Below are positions 17,314 through 26,944 of a stretch of DNA of 64,000 bases, one piece after another; the first letter of the stretch is position 1, and the number at the start of each line of letters is the position of its first letter. The translations under genes and the position numbers were made by a program. The stretch is from Williamsia limnetica. GTDB taxonomy: Bacteria > Actinomycetota > Actinomycetes > Mycobacteriales > Mycobacteriaceae. Location: contig NZ_QJSP01000001.1 in assembly GCF_003217475.1 (NCBI RefSeq), positions 496,001 to 560,000 on the forward strand. The letters are read 5' to 3'. The notes under the pieces were generated by a model, which ran no database searches, was not told the origin of the DNA, and was given only the letters and a program-made list of their open reading frames with translations.

Positions 17314-17368
17314 CATGTCCTGAGCACAGAGCACCGTCCGATCCCCGGTACCCACCTCAGGAATGCAC

Positions 17369-17572
17369 ATGAACGACAGCCACGACCGCGATGCGCTCCG
17401 CTTCACCCTTGGCTGGGTCAGCACCCACGACTACGCTGTCAGCGGTAGCCAGGTCTTGCTCGAACTACTGCCGATCACTCGCACGCACACCGACATCGTC
17501 GAACGCGAAGAGGCGCTACACCGTGCGGCCCGTCGCATCACCGCTGCCGATCAGGTGTTGGCCTCTGTCTGA
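17369..17572 (+). CDS. Hypothetical small protein
   Basis: A 67-residue protein, not recognised. It reads MNDSHDRDALRFTLGWVSTH and is soluble and mixed in charge, with no motif. Codon third positions are mostly G or C. AGGA stands 6 nt before the ATG at 17369, which is preferred to the ATG at 17363. It lies about 50 bp upstream of the GNAT gene on the same strand and may be co-transcribed with it. Confidence 0.55.
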   Translation: MNDSHDRDALRFTLGWVSTHDYAVSGSQVLLELLPITRTHTDIVEREEALHRAARRITAADQVLASV

Positions 17573-17621
17573 CAGGGACCAGCACACCTCCCCTGCAGGC
17601 CCGAGCGGAACACCCGCCTCG

Positions 17622-18155
17622 GTGACCCTCACGACCGATCCGGCCGACGCGGACGAACTCGCCGCCGTCGCGGCCCTCACTTTTCCTCTCGCATGCCCGC
17701 CTGAGCTGAGCGCCACGGACGCCGCACACTTCGTCGCCGACAATCTCTCGACGCACCACTTCCGGTCCCACCTCGCTGACCCGGACAGTCATGTTTTCAA
17801 GGCCGTCGAACCCGAGTCCAGCGCGATCGTGGGTTACGCGCTGCTCCTCGACGGCGAGCCCACCGATCCCGATGTGTGCGAGGCGATCACCGCTCGTCCA
17901 CTGACGATGATCTCGAAGATGTACGTCTTACCGGGCTTCCACGGTCGCGCCGTGTCGGCAGGACTCATGGACGCTGCGCTCTCACACGGCCGTACGCGCC
18001 ACAGCGCGCTGGTCTGGCTCGGTGTGAACGAGCAGAACGTACGTGCCCAGCGCTTTTACGAGAAGATGGGTTTCACCGTCATGGGCCGCAAATCGTTCAT
18101 AGTCAACGGCAAACGGTGTAGCGACTACGTGCTCGCCCGACCGCCTGCCGTCTGA
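17622..18155 (+). CDS. GNAT-family N-acetyltransferase
   Basis: A 177-residue protein of the GNAT fold. The acetyl-CoA-binding region is seen as ISKMYVLPGFHGRAVSAGLM, and the C-terminal strand pair as WLGVNEQNVRAQRFYEKMGF, typical of the RimI-like group. The substrate is unknown. The frame is open further upstream (to 17391), but that part overlaps the small gene before it and has no coding character, so the GTG at 17622 is taken as the start. Confidence 0.85.
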   Translation: MTLTTDPADADELAAVAALTFPLACPPELSATDAAHFVADNLSTHHFRSHLADPDSHVFKAVEPESSAIVGYALLLDGEPTDPDVCEAITARPLTMISKMYVLPGFHGRAVSAGLMDAALSHGRTRHSALVWLGVNEQNVRAQRFYEKMGFTVMGRKSFIVNGKRCSDYVLARPPAV

Positions 18156-18157
18156 CC

Positions 18158-18192
18158 GAAGTGCTCCGCCTGAGTCAGGCCCTGAGCACTTC
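18158..18192. terminator. Bidirectional terminator between GNAT gene and zapE
   Basis: GAAGTGCTC (18158-18166) pairs with GAGCACTTC (18184-18192); an inner CCTGAGTCAGG strengthens the structure. It lies between two convergent genes and ends in TTCT-like bases on the + strand. Confidence 0.6.
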
Positions 18193-18220
18193 TCCGCGAA
18201 TCGTCTTCTGTGCCGCGAAC

Positions 18221-19234
18221 CTAGCTCTTCTCCGCGAACCTCGACAGCGCCAGCAGCCGCGAGGTGGCCCGGAGATACTTCTTCCGATATCCGCCGGAGA
18301 GCATCTCCTCGGTGAAGATCTCGTCGAGCTTGGAACCGGACACCATCAGAGGCGTACCCGCGTCGTACAGGCGGTCGGCGAGAACCACGATGCGCAGAGC
18401 GACGGTCTGGTCGGCTGCCGGATGCACGCCTTCCACACAGGCCAGCGTGACCCCCTCGACAAGCGCCTTGTACTTGGACGGGTGGAGCTTGGCCAGGTGG
18501 GCGCAGAGGTCGTCGAAGTTGTCGAGCGTCGCGCCGGGCGTGCTCTCCGCCAACGCCTCGAGTTCGGCGTCGGTGTGGGGATCAGGTGCCGGGGGCAGGT
18601 CACGGTGTCGATAGTCCGGACCGTCGACCCGGATTGCCTCGAAGACCGCCGACAGTTTCTTGATCTCGCGCAGGAAGTCCTGGGCGGCGAAGCGCCCTTC
18701 TCCGAGCTGGCCCGGAAGCGTATTGGACGTCGCCACGATCGAGACGCCCTTCGCGGACAGTTCGGTGAGCAGACGAGAGACCAGCATCGTGTCGCCTGGA
18801 TCGTCGAGTTCGAACTCGTCGATGCACAGCACCGAATGGTTCGACAGTCGCTCGAGGGCGTTGACGAACCCCAACGCGCCCACCACATGCGTCACCTCGA
18901 CGAACGTCGCGAATGCCTTGGGCCCCGGCATCGCGTGGTAGATCGACGCCAGCAGGTGGGTCTTGCCGACGCCGAAGCCGCCGTCGAGGTAGAGACCGAG
19001 GCCTGCCGTCGGCGTCGATTTCCTGCTGAACAGGCCTTTTTTGCCACCTTTGATCTTCGTGGCGCGCTCGACGAAGTTGCGCGCGGCCGTGACCGCCTGC
19101 GCTTGACTCGGCTCGTTCGGGTCGGGGATGTACGAGTCGAAACTGACCTCGTCGAACATCGATGGCGGGACCATCTCACCGATTAGGGCCTCGGGTGCGA
19201 CCTGCGGCGTGCGGTCACTCAGACGTGCTGGCAT
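18221..19234 (-). CDS. zapE: ZapE-like AFG1 family ATPase
   Basis: An AAA-type ATPase of the AFG1/ZapE family, 337 residues. Walker A is GGFGVGKTH at about 85-93 and Walker B is LCIDEFEL; ATSNTLPGQLGEGRFAA contains the sensor region. In E. coli ZapE acts at the division ring, while mitochondrial AFG1 helps degrade respiratory subunits; the role in actinobacteria is not settled. It is divergent from the RibD-like gene, with 34 bp between starts. Confidence 0.9.
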   Translation of the reverse strand: MPARLSDRTPQVAPEALIGEMVPPSMFDEVSFDSYIPDPNEPSQAQAVTAARNFVERATKIKGGKKGLFSRKSTPTAGLGLYLDGGFGVGKTHLLASIYHAMPGPKAFATFVEVTHVVGALGFVNALERLSNHSVLCIDEFELDDPGDTMLVSRLLTELSAKGVSIVATSNTLPGQLGEGRFAAQDFLREIKKLSAVFEAIRVDGPDYRHRDLPPAPDPHTDAELEALAESTPGATLDNFDDLCAHLAKLHPSKYKALVEGVTLACVEGVHPAADQTVALRIVVLADRLYDAGTPLMVSGSKLDEIFTEEMLSGGYRKKYLRATSRLLALSRFAEKS

Positions 19235-19268
19235 GCGCAGAGCCTAACGATGCGATCAGAATGACTCT

Positions 19269-20033
19269 GTGCACCCACTGTTGAAAGCGACTCAGCTCAC
19301 AGACCGCGAAGCCTCGACGCCACTGACCGATGCAGAGCTGGCGGAGATGTACGCCTATCCATCCGGCCCGCCGACCGGCGTGGTCGTGCGCGCGAACATG
19401 GTCGGTTCGATCGACGGCGTGGCGACAGTCGACGGACGATCTGGTGGCCTCGGAGGCCCCGGCGACAAACAATTGTTCATGGTGTTGCGAGCGCTGGCGG
19501 ACGCCGTCGTCGTCGGCGCCCGCACGGCGTTCGCCGAAGGTTACGGTCCGGTGCAACCGCACGCGTCACTCGCAGACCTACGGCAGCGATCCGGGCAAGC
19601 ACCGACAGCGAAGCTGGTATTGCTCAGCAGTTCACTGTCCATCCCCACCGACGACCCGCTGCTCGCCGACCCCGAGACGGTCGTCGCGACCTGCACCGGC
19701 GCGCCCGCTGACGCCCGGTCCCGGCTGATCGACGCCGGCGCAACGCTCATCGACTGCGGGGACGAAAACGTCGACCCCACCGCGCTCACCCGACATCTCG
19801 CAGGCATCGGTGCCTGGCGGGTGCTCTGCGAGGGCGGCCCGTCCCTGTTGGGATCGCTCGTCTCCGCCGATCTGCTGGACGAATTGTGTATCACCGTGAG
19901 TCCATTGCTGACCGCCGGCGCAGGAAAACACATCACCGCGGGTGACGGCGTCGCCCACCCGATGCGACGTACGCATGTCCTCGGGGACGACGAGGACTAC
20001 CTGTACATGCGGTGGGTGCGCGAGCAGCGTTGA
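19269..20033 (+). CDS. RibD C-terminal-domain reductase
   Basis: A 254-residue protein of the pyrimidine reductase (RibD C-terminal, DHFR-like) family. Recognisable are RANMVGSIDGVATVDGRSGGL, ADAVVVGARTAFAEGYGP, VLCEGGPSLLGSLVSADLLDELC and the closing YLYMRWVRE. The deaminase half of classical RibD is missing. The M. tuberculosis counterpart (Rv2671) is known as a reductase that can substitute for dihydrofolate reductase when overproduced. GTG start at 19269. Confidence 0.9.
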   Translation: MHPLLKATQLTDREASTPLTDAELAEMYAYPSGPPTGVVVRANMVGSIDGVATVDGRSGGLGGPGDKQLFMVLRALADAVVVGARTAFAEGYGPVQPHASLADLRQRSGQAPTAKLVLLSSSLSIPTDDPLLADPETVVATCTGAPADARSRLIDAGATLIDCGDENVDPTALTRHLAGIGAWRVLCEGGPSLLGSLVSADLLDELCITVSPLLTAGAGKHITAGDGVAHPMRRTHVLGDDEDYLYMRWVREQR

Positions 20034-20059
20034 GGCAACGCGCCAGTACCCTCGCCGGT

Positions 20060-21706
20060 ATGCCTCTCGCCGGTACACGCCGACGCCTTCGGGTGCCCTT
20101 CGAACACCGGTTGCCGGTATCCGCTCGCCGGTCTCCGGCGTCGGCACCCCGGTCTCCGGCCCGCCGTTTGCCTGTCGCGTTGCTGCTCGTGGTTGCTGTT
20201 GTCACCGGGTGTTCCGCAGGGCCCGACCCCGGGCCGGATCTCGTGATCGACGAGGGCAACGGCGCCGGCCCGCCGCCGACCACGGTGCCGCCACCTCCGG
20301 AGCTGACCGCACCGACCAGCGATCTCGATTGGTCCGATTGCGCGGCCGACACCCGGCAACGGTTCGGTACCGCAGCATTGCCCCCAGGCACCACCCTCGA
20401 CTGTGCGACGTTCGACACCTCGGTGACGCCCGGAACCCAGAGCATCGACACCGTGACCGTCGCGGTGATGCGGGCCAAGACTGCCGACACGCCGCCGGAC
20501 GCCGCGCCCCTCATCCTGAGTTCGGGCACCGACATCGCTTCTGCGAGAACACTGGTGTCGCTGGCGCAGGGCGGCGGCGCCGCAATGCTCGACGCGCACC
20601 CCGTCGTCGCGATCGACCGGCGAGGAACCGGCGAGTCGACCCCCCTCGATTGCATGACCAACCTCGAACGCAGCACGTTGCTGACAAACGGGTTCAGCAC
20701 GAACTCCACCGACAACCCCGCCCGCGAGCAACGACTCACCGCAGCAGGCACCTCCGCGTCCGACGGTTGCACCGAGACACTGAGCCCCCACCAGGTGCAG
20801 TTCACCGCCAACAACGCCGCCGCAGATATCGAGACGCTGCGCGGGATCTGGGGCGTCGACCACGTCGGACTGATCGGCGTCGGCGAAGGTGCAGGCGTCG
20901 CGCTGGCCTACGCGGGGCTCTACACCGACCACCTCGGTCGACTCATCCTCGACACCCCTGCCCCCTACCGGGTGAACGCTCAGGTCACCGCGCAACAGAC
21001 GGCCGACGGGACCAACGCAGCGTTGCGAACCTTCGCCGACCAATGTCGGGCGTTGAGCTGTTCCCTGGGCGCCGACCCCGCCGCGGCCATCGCAAGCCTT
21101 CTCGAGCGGGCACGTGCCGGGGACGTCGACGGTCTCTCCGACACCGACATCCTGTTGGCGCTGACGACCACGATCGCGGTGGCCCCCGGAGACAGGACGG
21201 CCGTCATCACCGCCGCCGCCGACCTGCTCTCATCCGCCGATGCCGGGGACGTGGGCCCGTTGCGCGCTGCGATAGCCCAGGCCCGCCAGTTGCGCGGTGG
21301 CGACGGACAACTGCTGTCTCGATGCAACGACACCACCGAGCCCGTGGGCCAGAACCAGATCGCCGGCCTGCTCGACGAGTGGACCAAGCTGTATCCGCTG
21401 ACAGGCCTCAACTCAGCGCTGGGGTTGCTGCGATGCAACGGCTTCCCGTCCGGAGATCAGCCCCCGACCCTCGGCGAGCTCCCGGTTCCGGTGTTGATGT
21501 TTCGCGGCGCGGGAGACCCGATCACCGGACCTGTGGCCACCGACGGCATCAACGGCGCCCTGATCGGCGCAGGGGCCGCCTTCTCCACCCTCACCTGGGA
21601 AGGACTCGGTTATTCGGTCCTGGCGCACTCGGACTGTGCCGGTGAAGCCGCCATTGCGTACACCCGCTCCGCGGAGCCACCCGCCCAAGGTGCCTGCCCG
21701 GCCTGA
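20060..21706 (+). CDS. Alpha/beta-hydrolase-fold lipoprotein without nucleophile serine
   Basis: A secreted lipoprotein of about 548 residues. A hydrophobic segment ends in the lipobox VVTGC with Cys at about 51; the unusually long, basic N-terminus suggests the real start may be a later TTG. The body resembles the TAP-like/SCO7095 peptidase group (VVAIDRRGTGES, TPAPYRVNAQVT, LMFRGAGDPITGP, LAHSDC). The nucleophile elbow, normally GxSxG, reads GVGEGAGVALAYA with no Ser. The Asp and His are still visible. It follows the RibD-like gene by 26 bp and precedes aftC, as in M. tuberculosis (Rv2672). Confidence 0.8.
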   Translation: MPLAGTRRRLRVPFEHRLPVSARRSPASAPRSPARRLPVALLLVVAVVTGCSAGPDPGPDLVIDEGNGAGPPPTTVPPPPELTAPTSDLDWSDCAADTRQRFGTAALPPGTTLDCATFDTSVTPGTQSIDTVTVAVMRAKTADTPPDAAPLILSSGTDIASARTLVSLAQGGGAAMLDAHPVVAIDRRGTGESTPLDCMTNLERSTLLTNGFSTNSTDNPAREQRLTAAGTSASDGCTETLSPHQVQFTANNAAADIETLRGIWGVDHVGLIGVGEGAGVALAYAGLYTDHLGRLILDTPAPYRVNAQVTAQQTADGTNAALRTFADQCRALSCSLGADPAAAIASLLERARAGDVDGLSDTDILLALTTTIAVAPGDRTAVITAAADLLSSADAGDVGPLRAAIAQARQLRGGDGQLLSRCNDTTEPVGQNQIAGLLDEWTKLYPLTGLNSALGLLRCNGFPSGDQPPTLGELPVPVLMFRGAGDPITGPVATDGINGALIGAGAAFSTLTWEGLGYSVLAHSDCAGEAAIAYTRSAEPPAQGACPA

Positions 21707-21779
21707 CGACCATGTCGAATGTCCGTATCTTGCCGGTGTCGGACGCTGGGCGTGCGCCCGTCCGTAGTACGGTTCGGCA

Positions 21780-23057
21780 GTGCCGAACAATGACACCACC
21801 CCGCCCGAACCAGTGAACTCACCGCAACCGACCGTTGCCGACCGTGTCCTGTTCCCGCAGGTGGACATCGGTCAAATCGTGTCCCTGGTGCTCTGGCCGG
21901 TCGCGATCCTGATGGTGTTCCAGCGGTCGGTGATCCTCGGGGTCAACGGCGACCGGACCGACGACTTCGCACCGGTGTATCGCGCGGCGCTCGCATTTCT
22001 GCGCAGTGAACCGGTGTACACCGAGAACTACAACACCGTCGATCCGCACTACCTCTACCCACCATCGGGTTCGATGCTGATGGCGCCCCTGGGCTATCTC
22101 GACCCCGAGCGCGCCCGCTGGCTGTTCATCTTCGTCTCGGTCGTCGTCCTGGTCCTGTGCGCCTACCTGATCACCCGGATGTTCGGCTATTCGCTGAAAT
22201 CTCCGGTAATGCCCGTCGTGCTCTTCGTGTTCTTCCTGTCGGAGACCGTCGCACACACCCTGATCTTCGTGAACTTCAACTCGTTCGTGTTACTGGGCGA
22301 ACTGGCGTTCATGATGCTGGCACTCAAGCACAAGGATCTGTGGGCCGGCATTCCGCTGGGCATCACATTCGCCGTCAAACCGGTACTGGCCGTCTTGCTG
22401 CTGCTGCCGTTGCTCAACCGCCAATGGAAGGTGTTCATCGGAGCCGCCGGTGTCCCGATCCTGCTGACCGCGATGGCATGGCCTTTGTCCGCCGACCCCG
22501 GGTCGTTCATCACACGCACCGCGCCCTACCTCTTCGAGGCCCGGGACTACTACAACAGTTCGATCGTCGGCAACGGTGCCTACTTCGGCGTGCAGACATG
22601 GCTGGTGGTGCTGCTGCGCATCGCGTTCGTCCTGATGGCCGCGTTCAGCCTCTGGTTCCTGTACCGCCACTACCGCAAGACCGATGAATTGCTGTGGCTC
22701 GCCACCTCGTCGGGGGTTCTGCTGTGTACCTCGTGGCTGGTCGGCTCGCTGGGCCAGGGCTACTACTCGATGTTGCTGTTCCCCTTGCTCATGACCGTCC
22801 TGATGCGCGGGTCGACGATGCGCAACTGGCCGGCCTGGCTGGGCGTGTACGGGTGCTTCACCTTCGACGCCTTCTATTCCGACCGCTGGGAGGCTTTCGG
22901 TCGGGCCGTCGAGTACAACAAGGTCACCTGGGGTTGGTCGCTGCTGATGATCTCGGTGTTCTGTGTGTTGCTGTTCCGGTACCTCGACCTTCGCAAGACC
23001 GATCAGGTCGAGGTCACCGGCAGCTCCACCCGGCCGGCAGCACCGGCCGGGGTATAG
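21780..23057 (+). CDS. aftC: AftC-like arabinofuranosyltransferase (GT-C, DUF2029)
   Basis: A polytopic membrane glycosyltransferase of 425 residues with about 10 hydrophobic segments. It uses decaprenyl-phosphoryl-arabinose to add alpha-1,3 branches to arabinogalactan and LAM. The first periplasmic loop contains NGDRTDDFAPVYRAA, with the Asp residues expected for GT-C catalysis (about 58-62), followed by YNTVDPHYLYPPSGS. The GTG start is at 21780. It is convergent with hemQ, with a single base between the two stop codons. The M. tuberculosis equivalent is Rv2673. Confidence 0.9.
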   Translation: MPNNDTTPPEPVNSPQPTVADRVLFPQVDIGQIVSLVLWPVAILMVFQRSVILGVNGDRTDDFAPVYRAALAFLRSEPVYTENYNTVDPHYLYPPSGSMLMAPLGYLDPERARWLFIFVSVVVLVLCAYLITRMFGYSLKSPVMPVVLFVFFLSETVAHTLIFVNFNSFVLLGELAFMMLALKHKDLWAGIPLGITFAVKPVLAVLLLLPLLNRQWKVFIGAAGVPILLTAMAWPLSADPGSFITRTAPYLFEARDYYNSSIVGNGAYFGVQTWLVVLLRIAFVLMAAFSLWFLYRHYRKTDELLWLATSSGVLLCTSWLVGSLGQGYYSMLLFPLLMTVLMRGSTMRNWPAWLGVYGCFTFDAFYSDRWEAFGRAVEYNKVTWGWSLLMISVFCVLLFRYLDLRKTDQVEVTGSSTRPAAPAGV

Positions 23058-23058
23058 C

Positions 23059-23763
23059 TCAGGGCAGAGCGGCGATCAGCTGGTCGACCTCGACGCGGGG
23101 CCCCGTGAAGAACGGGGTCTCCTCGCGCACATGCATCCGGGCTTCGGTGGCGCGCAGATCACGCATCAGGTCGACGATCCGGTGCAGCTCGGGTGCTTCG
23201 AACGCCAGCAACCACTCGTAGTCGCCCAACGCGAACGACGACACCGTGTTGGCACGAACATCCTTGTAGCCGCGGGCCTGCTTCCCGTGGTCCGCCAGCA
23301 TCTGACGACGCTCGGCGTCGGGTAGCAGATACCACTCGTACGACCGCACGAACGGGTACACGCAGATGTACTTGCCCGCCTCTTCGCCTGCGAGGAAAGC
23401 CGGGACATGGCTCTTGTTGAACTCTGCGGGTCGGTGCAGCGCCACATTGCTCCACACCGCGGTGCTCGCTTTGCCCAGGACCGTGGTCCGGCGGAAGTCG
23501 GCATACGCGGCCTGGATCTGCTCGACCTCTTCCGAATGCCACCAGATCATGAAATCGGCGTCTGCGCGCAGGCCCGAGACGTCGTAGATCCCCCGAACCA
23601 CCACGCCTTTGTCGGCCAGCGATTCGAAGAACGACCGCGCATCGGTCACTGCCGCGGTCCGGTCATCTCCGAGTTCCCCAGGGCGCACGGAGAACACAGA
23701 GAACATCAGGTAGCGGACGGTGGCATTGAGTTCGGCATAATCGAGGCGGGTCATGGATTTCAT
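23059..23763 (-). CDS. hemQ: HemQ, coproheme decarboxylase (chlorite-dismutase family)
   Basis: This enzyme decarboxylates coproheme to heme b, the last step of the coproporphyrin-dependent pathway of Gram-positive bacteria. The 234-residue protein has [13 protein letters not shown] with the catalytic Tyr, a MLADHG segment with the proximal His, and the hallmark [14 protein letters not shown]. It is third in the order hemE-hemY-hemQ on one strand. A second in-frame ATG three codons in is possible. Confidence 0.95.
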   Translation of the reverse strand: MKSMTRLDYAELNATVRYLMFSVFSVRPGELGDDRTAAVTDARSFFESLADKGVVVRGIYDVSGLRADADFMIWWHSEEVEQIQAAYADFRRTTVLGKASTAVWSNVALHRPAEFNKSHVPAFLAGEEAGKYICVYPFVRSYEWYLLPDAERRQMLADHGKQARGYKDVRANTVSSFALGDYEWLLAFEAPELHRIVDLMRDLRATEARMHVREETPFFTGPRVEVDQLIAALP

Positions 23764-23814
23764 ACTGCCACCCGAGGCGGGCTCGACCTGCGTGCAGGTG
23801 GACCTGTCAGAGCC

Positions 23815-25176
23815 TCATCCCGCGAGATCGGCGACGAGCAGGCGAGCGACGGTCTCAGCACGCCCGATGCATGCAGGTACCCCCACGCCGCTGTAGGTCG
23901 CGCCTGCCAGCACGAGCCCGGTGGGCCGGTCCCGATCGACCGTGGCGACGAGATCGGCATGTCCCGGGGCGTAACGCGGAATACCTCCGGGCCAGCGTTG
24001 CACCACGGCGTCCCGAAGCCGCGCACGTGCGTCGCCCTCTCCGGTCAGCGCCATCACGGTACTCAGATCGGTTGTGGCCCAATCGATCAACTGCCGGTCA
24101 TCCACGCCGGACACTCCGGCGCCGTAGCGGCCGAACGATGCCCGGACCAGCGCGCCACCGGTGGCGAGATGGTCCCATTTACGAGAACTGAAGGTGAATG
24201 CTTTTGCGCGGACCACGGTCTCGTCCCCGGCCACGAGGACACCCGACAAGTGCGGTAGCTCGACGCCGGTGTCGAGGGCCATCGCCACCACCGCAGAACC
24301 CGATACGTCGACCCCGGCCAGCGGGTTCGCGATCTGGTCCACCGAGGCGAAGATCTCTGCGGTCACCGGCGCCGGTAGGGCGCACACCACACCGTCGAAC
24401 GATTCACCATCGACCGACCAGCCGCGGTTCGTCCGGCGGACCTCGCCCACCGAGGTGCCCGAGCGTACTGTCGGCGCCCCCTGCCGCAGGAGTTCGTCCA
24501 CCAGCACCGGGTATCCCCCGCGCAACGCACCGAACACCGGACCCACTCCGGCCGCGGCCCCCAGCAGCCCCGTGACGGCTGCCGACAGACTGGGGGCACC
24601 CGCATCCAGACGCATCGCCAAGGCCGGCATCACCGCCCGCAATCCCAGATCATCAGAGCGCGCCGAGTACACACCCGACAGCATCGGATCGACGCTACGG
24701 TCGACCACCGATCGTCCGAAGCGGTCTCCGACCAGTTCGCCGATCGAGATGTCCTGACCGGCCCGCCATCGCAGTGCACGACTGGGTTCAGTCGCCATCA
24801 ATCGCATATCACCGGGCTCGACGAGGTGGGACACGGTCGCCGGGTCGGCGGGGATGCCCATGAGCGTGGGCCGCGCCACCGGATGCAGCGTCGCCTGCGA
24901 CAAAATATTCGGTCCCAGGGTCCCCGGATGCACCAGCAGACCGGTCAGGCCCAGCTCGTCGACCAGTGCAGTGGCCTCCGGTCGCCGCACGAGGAAGGCC
25001 TCGGCCCCGACGTCGACAGACGTTCCACCGACCTCGGCGGCGTGCAGGGTCCCACCGAGAAGGTCTGACTTCTCGATCAACTCGATCACAGCCGAGTCGC
25101 CGAGCAGCCGGCGCAGGCGATACGCCGCGACCAGCCCTGAGATGCCGCCCCCCAGAACCGCAACCCGTGGGGTCAC
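23815..25176 (-). CDS. hemY: Coproporphyrinogen III oxidase (HemY/CgoX type)
   Basis: An FAD-dependent, oxygen-dependent oxidase of 453 residues. The N-terminal dinucleotide-binding motif is [34 protein letters not shown] and the C-terminal [19 protein letters not shown] complete the FAD-binding fold. With HemQ next door, the substrate is expected to be coproporphyrinogen III. The GTG start overlaps the hemE stop (GTGA). Some annotations call this gene hemG. Confidence 0.93.
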   Translation of the reverse strand: MTPRVAVLGGGISGLVAAYRLRRLLGDSAVIELIEKSDLLGGTLHAAEVGGTSVDVGAEAFLVRRPEATALVDELGLTGLLVHPGTLGPNILSQATLHPVARPTLMGIPADPATVSHLVEPGDMRLMATEPSRALRWRAGQDISIGELVGDRFGRSVVDRSVDPMLSGVYSARSDDLGLRAVMPALAMRLDAGAPSLSAAVTGLLGAAAGVGPVFGALRGGYPVLVDELLRQGAPTVRSGTSVGEVRRTNRGWSVDGESFDGVVCALPAPVTAEIFASVDQIANPLAGVDVSGSAVVAMALDTGVELPHLSGVLVAGDETVVRAKAFTFSSRKWDHLATGGALVRASFGRYGAGVSGVDDRQLIDWATTDLSTVMALTGEGDARARLRDAVVQRWPGGIPRYAPGHADLVATVDRDRPTGLVLAGATYSGVGVPACIGRAETVARLLVADLAG

Positions 25177-26225
25177 AGGGAGTGCACCAACTCCACCACC
25201 CTGGTCAGCACCGTCGGATCGGTCGGGGGCAAGACACCATGGCCGAGGTTGAAGATGTGCCCGATCGCGCCGGCGTCAAGGGCCCGGTCGGCCTCGGCGG
25301 CGATCCGGCGGACCTCACGCTCGACGACCTCCCACGGCGCAAAGAGGGTTGCCGGATCCAGATTTCCCTGGAGAGCCTTTCCCGGGCCGACCCGGCGGGC
25401 GGCCTCGTCGAGCGGGATGCGCCAGTCCACACCGACCACGTCGGCACCGGCGGTACCCATGTCGTGAAGCAACTCCCCTGTCCCGACGCCGAAATGGATA
25501 CGGGGTACGTCGTAAGCAGCCAACTCGGCGAAGACCCGCGCCGAGTGGGGCCGCGCGAACGTGTTGTAGTCGGCCACCGACAACGCACCGGCCCAGGAAT
25601 CGAACAGTTGAAATGCGTCGACACCGGCGTCGAGCTGGACCTTCAGGAACGCGATCGTGATGTCGGCGAGCTTCCCGACCAGTTCGTGCCAGACGGCAGG
25701 ATCGGAGTACATCAGCGCCTTGGTGTTCTCGTAGTTGCGGCTCGGGCCACCCTCTACGAGATAGGACGCGAGGGTGAACGGCGCACCCGCGAACCCGATC
25801 AGGGCCGTGTCCCCGAGCTCTGCCTTGAGCATCGTCACCGCACGCGAGACCGCACCGACGGCGTCCGGGGTGAGCAGGGGGAGCCTGCGAATGTCTTCTC
25901 TGGTGCGAATGGGCTCGGCGATGACCGGGCCGACCCCCGACACGATGTCCAGGTCGACGCCCGCGGCCTTGAGCGGGACGACGATGTCGGAGAAGAGAAT
26001 CGCGGCGTCGACACCGTGCCTGCGTACCGGCTGCAGCGTGATCTCGCAGACGAGTTCGGGATCGAAGCACGACTCGAGCATCCCGCGTCCCACGCGGATC
26101 TCGCGATATTCCGGCAGGGAGCGGCCTGCCTGCCGCATGAACCACACGGGGCGACGATCGGGTCGCTGCCCGCGGGCGGCCGCGACCAGCGGCGAGAGGG
26201 CGCGGGCATGTTGTTGAGTCATCAT
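25173..26225 (-). CDS. hemE: Uroporphyrinogen decarboxylase
   Basis: It converts uroporphyrinogen III to coproporphyrinogen III. The N-terminal signature [17 protein letters not shown] is intact, as are [12 protein letters not shown] with the catalytic Asp and FDSWAGALS. The start is the ATG ATG pair at 26222-26225; the frame stays open to 26318, but that part overlaps the divergent DUF3000 promoter region and lacks family similarity. It starts the heme operon and is coupled to hemY. Confidence 0.96.
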   Translation of the reverse strand: MMTQQHARALSPLVAAARGQRPDRRPVWFMRQAGRSLPEYREIRVGRGMLESCFDPELVCEITLQPVRRHGVDAAILFSDIVVPLKAAGVDLDIVSGVGPVIAEPIRTREDIRRLPLLTPDAVGAVSRAVTMLKAELGDTALIGFAGAPFTLASYLVEGGPSRNYENTKALMYSDPAVWHELVGKLADITIAFLKVQLDAGVDAFQLFDSWAGALSVADYNTFARPHSARVFAELAAYDVPRIHFGVGTGELLHDMGTAGADVVGVDWRIPLDEAARRVGPGKALQGNLDPATLFAPWEVVEREVRRIAAEADRALDAGAIGHIFNLGHGVLPPTDPTVLTRVVELVHSL

Positions 26226-26337
26226 CCGACATGCTGCCATGACCACGCCCCTGGCCGTGAAGGCCCACCGCCTGCGGCGACCGCAGATCGACTCGGCGCG
26301 CCTCCGCAGCGTCGGCACGGCGGGGCCCTACGGTCGA

Positions 26338-26934
26338 ATGGTGACCACATCCGGAGCGTCGACCGAGCCTGCGGTTTTCCGCAGCGCGATCGAATCGATG
26401 CATGCGGCCAAGGTCCGGTCAGAGATCGAACTCGGCAGCATTCGTCCCCCTCAGCGCCTTGCGCCCTACAGCTATGCCGTCGGCGCCGAGGTGACCCAAC
26501 CAGAAGCCGACGACGTCGCCACCGATTCCGACGGCACCGCATTCGGCCGCCTGATCCTGCTCTACGACCCCGACGGTCACGAGGCCTGGAACGGAACGAT
26601 GCGGTTGGTGGCGTTCATCCAGGCCGAGGTCGAAGCCGTGCTCGCTGCGGACCCACTGCTACCCGAGGTGGCCTGGAGCTGGTTGACCGAGTCCCTCGAG
26701 AAGTCCGAGCACGTGGAGATCACTGCGCTCGGGGGCACTGTCACCTCCACCACGTCGGTACGCTACGGCGACATCTCCGGGCCCCCACGAGCACACCAGC
26801 TCGAATTGCGGGCGTCATGGACAGCCACCACCGATGAACTGAACGGCCATGTGGAGGCGTTCTGCGAAGTGCTCTCCCTCGCCGCGGGCCTGCCACCATC
26901 CGGTGTCACGCGGCTCGGGTTCGCCGAAGCGTGA
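26338..26934 (+). CDS. DUF3000 family protein
   Basis: A 198-residue protein of an actinobacterial family of unknown function. Conserved-looking parts are IGSIRPPQRLAPY-like LGSIRPPQRLAPYSYAVGAE, GRLILLYDPDGHEAWNGTMR and EVAWSWLTESL. The ATG at 26338 is taken because the upstream extension (to 26239) is rich in Arg and overlaps the divergent hemE leader. It lies 10 bp upstream of the RNase D-like gene, the arrangement also seen in M. tuberculosis (Rv2680-Rv2681). Confidence 0.8.
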   Translation: MVTTSGASTEPAVFRSAIESMHAAKVRSEIELGSIRPPQRLAPYSYAVGAEVTQPEADDVATDSDGTAFGRLILLYDPDGHEAWNGTMRLVAFIQAEVEAVLAADPLLPEVAWSWLTESLEKSEHVEITALGGTVTSTTSVRYGDISGPPRAHQLELRASWTATTDELNGHVEAFCEVLSLAAGLPPSGVTRLGFAEA

Positions 26935-26944
26935 ACCCATCCAC

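Noticed and set aside
15640-17320. Integrated mobile element or genomic island at the tRNA cluster
   Set aside because: No direct repeats of a tRNA 3' end, no integrase with a complete active site and no phage or plasmid genes were seen. All four tRNA genes are intact and conserved genes resume at once.
19942-21645. Open frame of 567 codons on the + strand
   Set aside because: Same strand, other frame, as the hydrolase-fold lipoprotein. Its translation is almost entirely Arg-rich low-complexity, typical of a shifted frame in GC-rich DNA.
24966-26837. Open frame of 623 codons on the + strand
   Set aside because: Antisense to hemY and hemE and out of frame with DUF3000. No domain is visible and those three genes are well supported.
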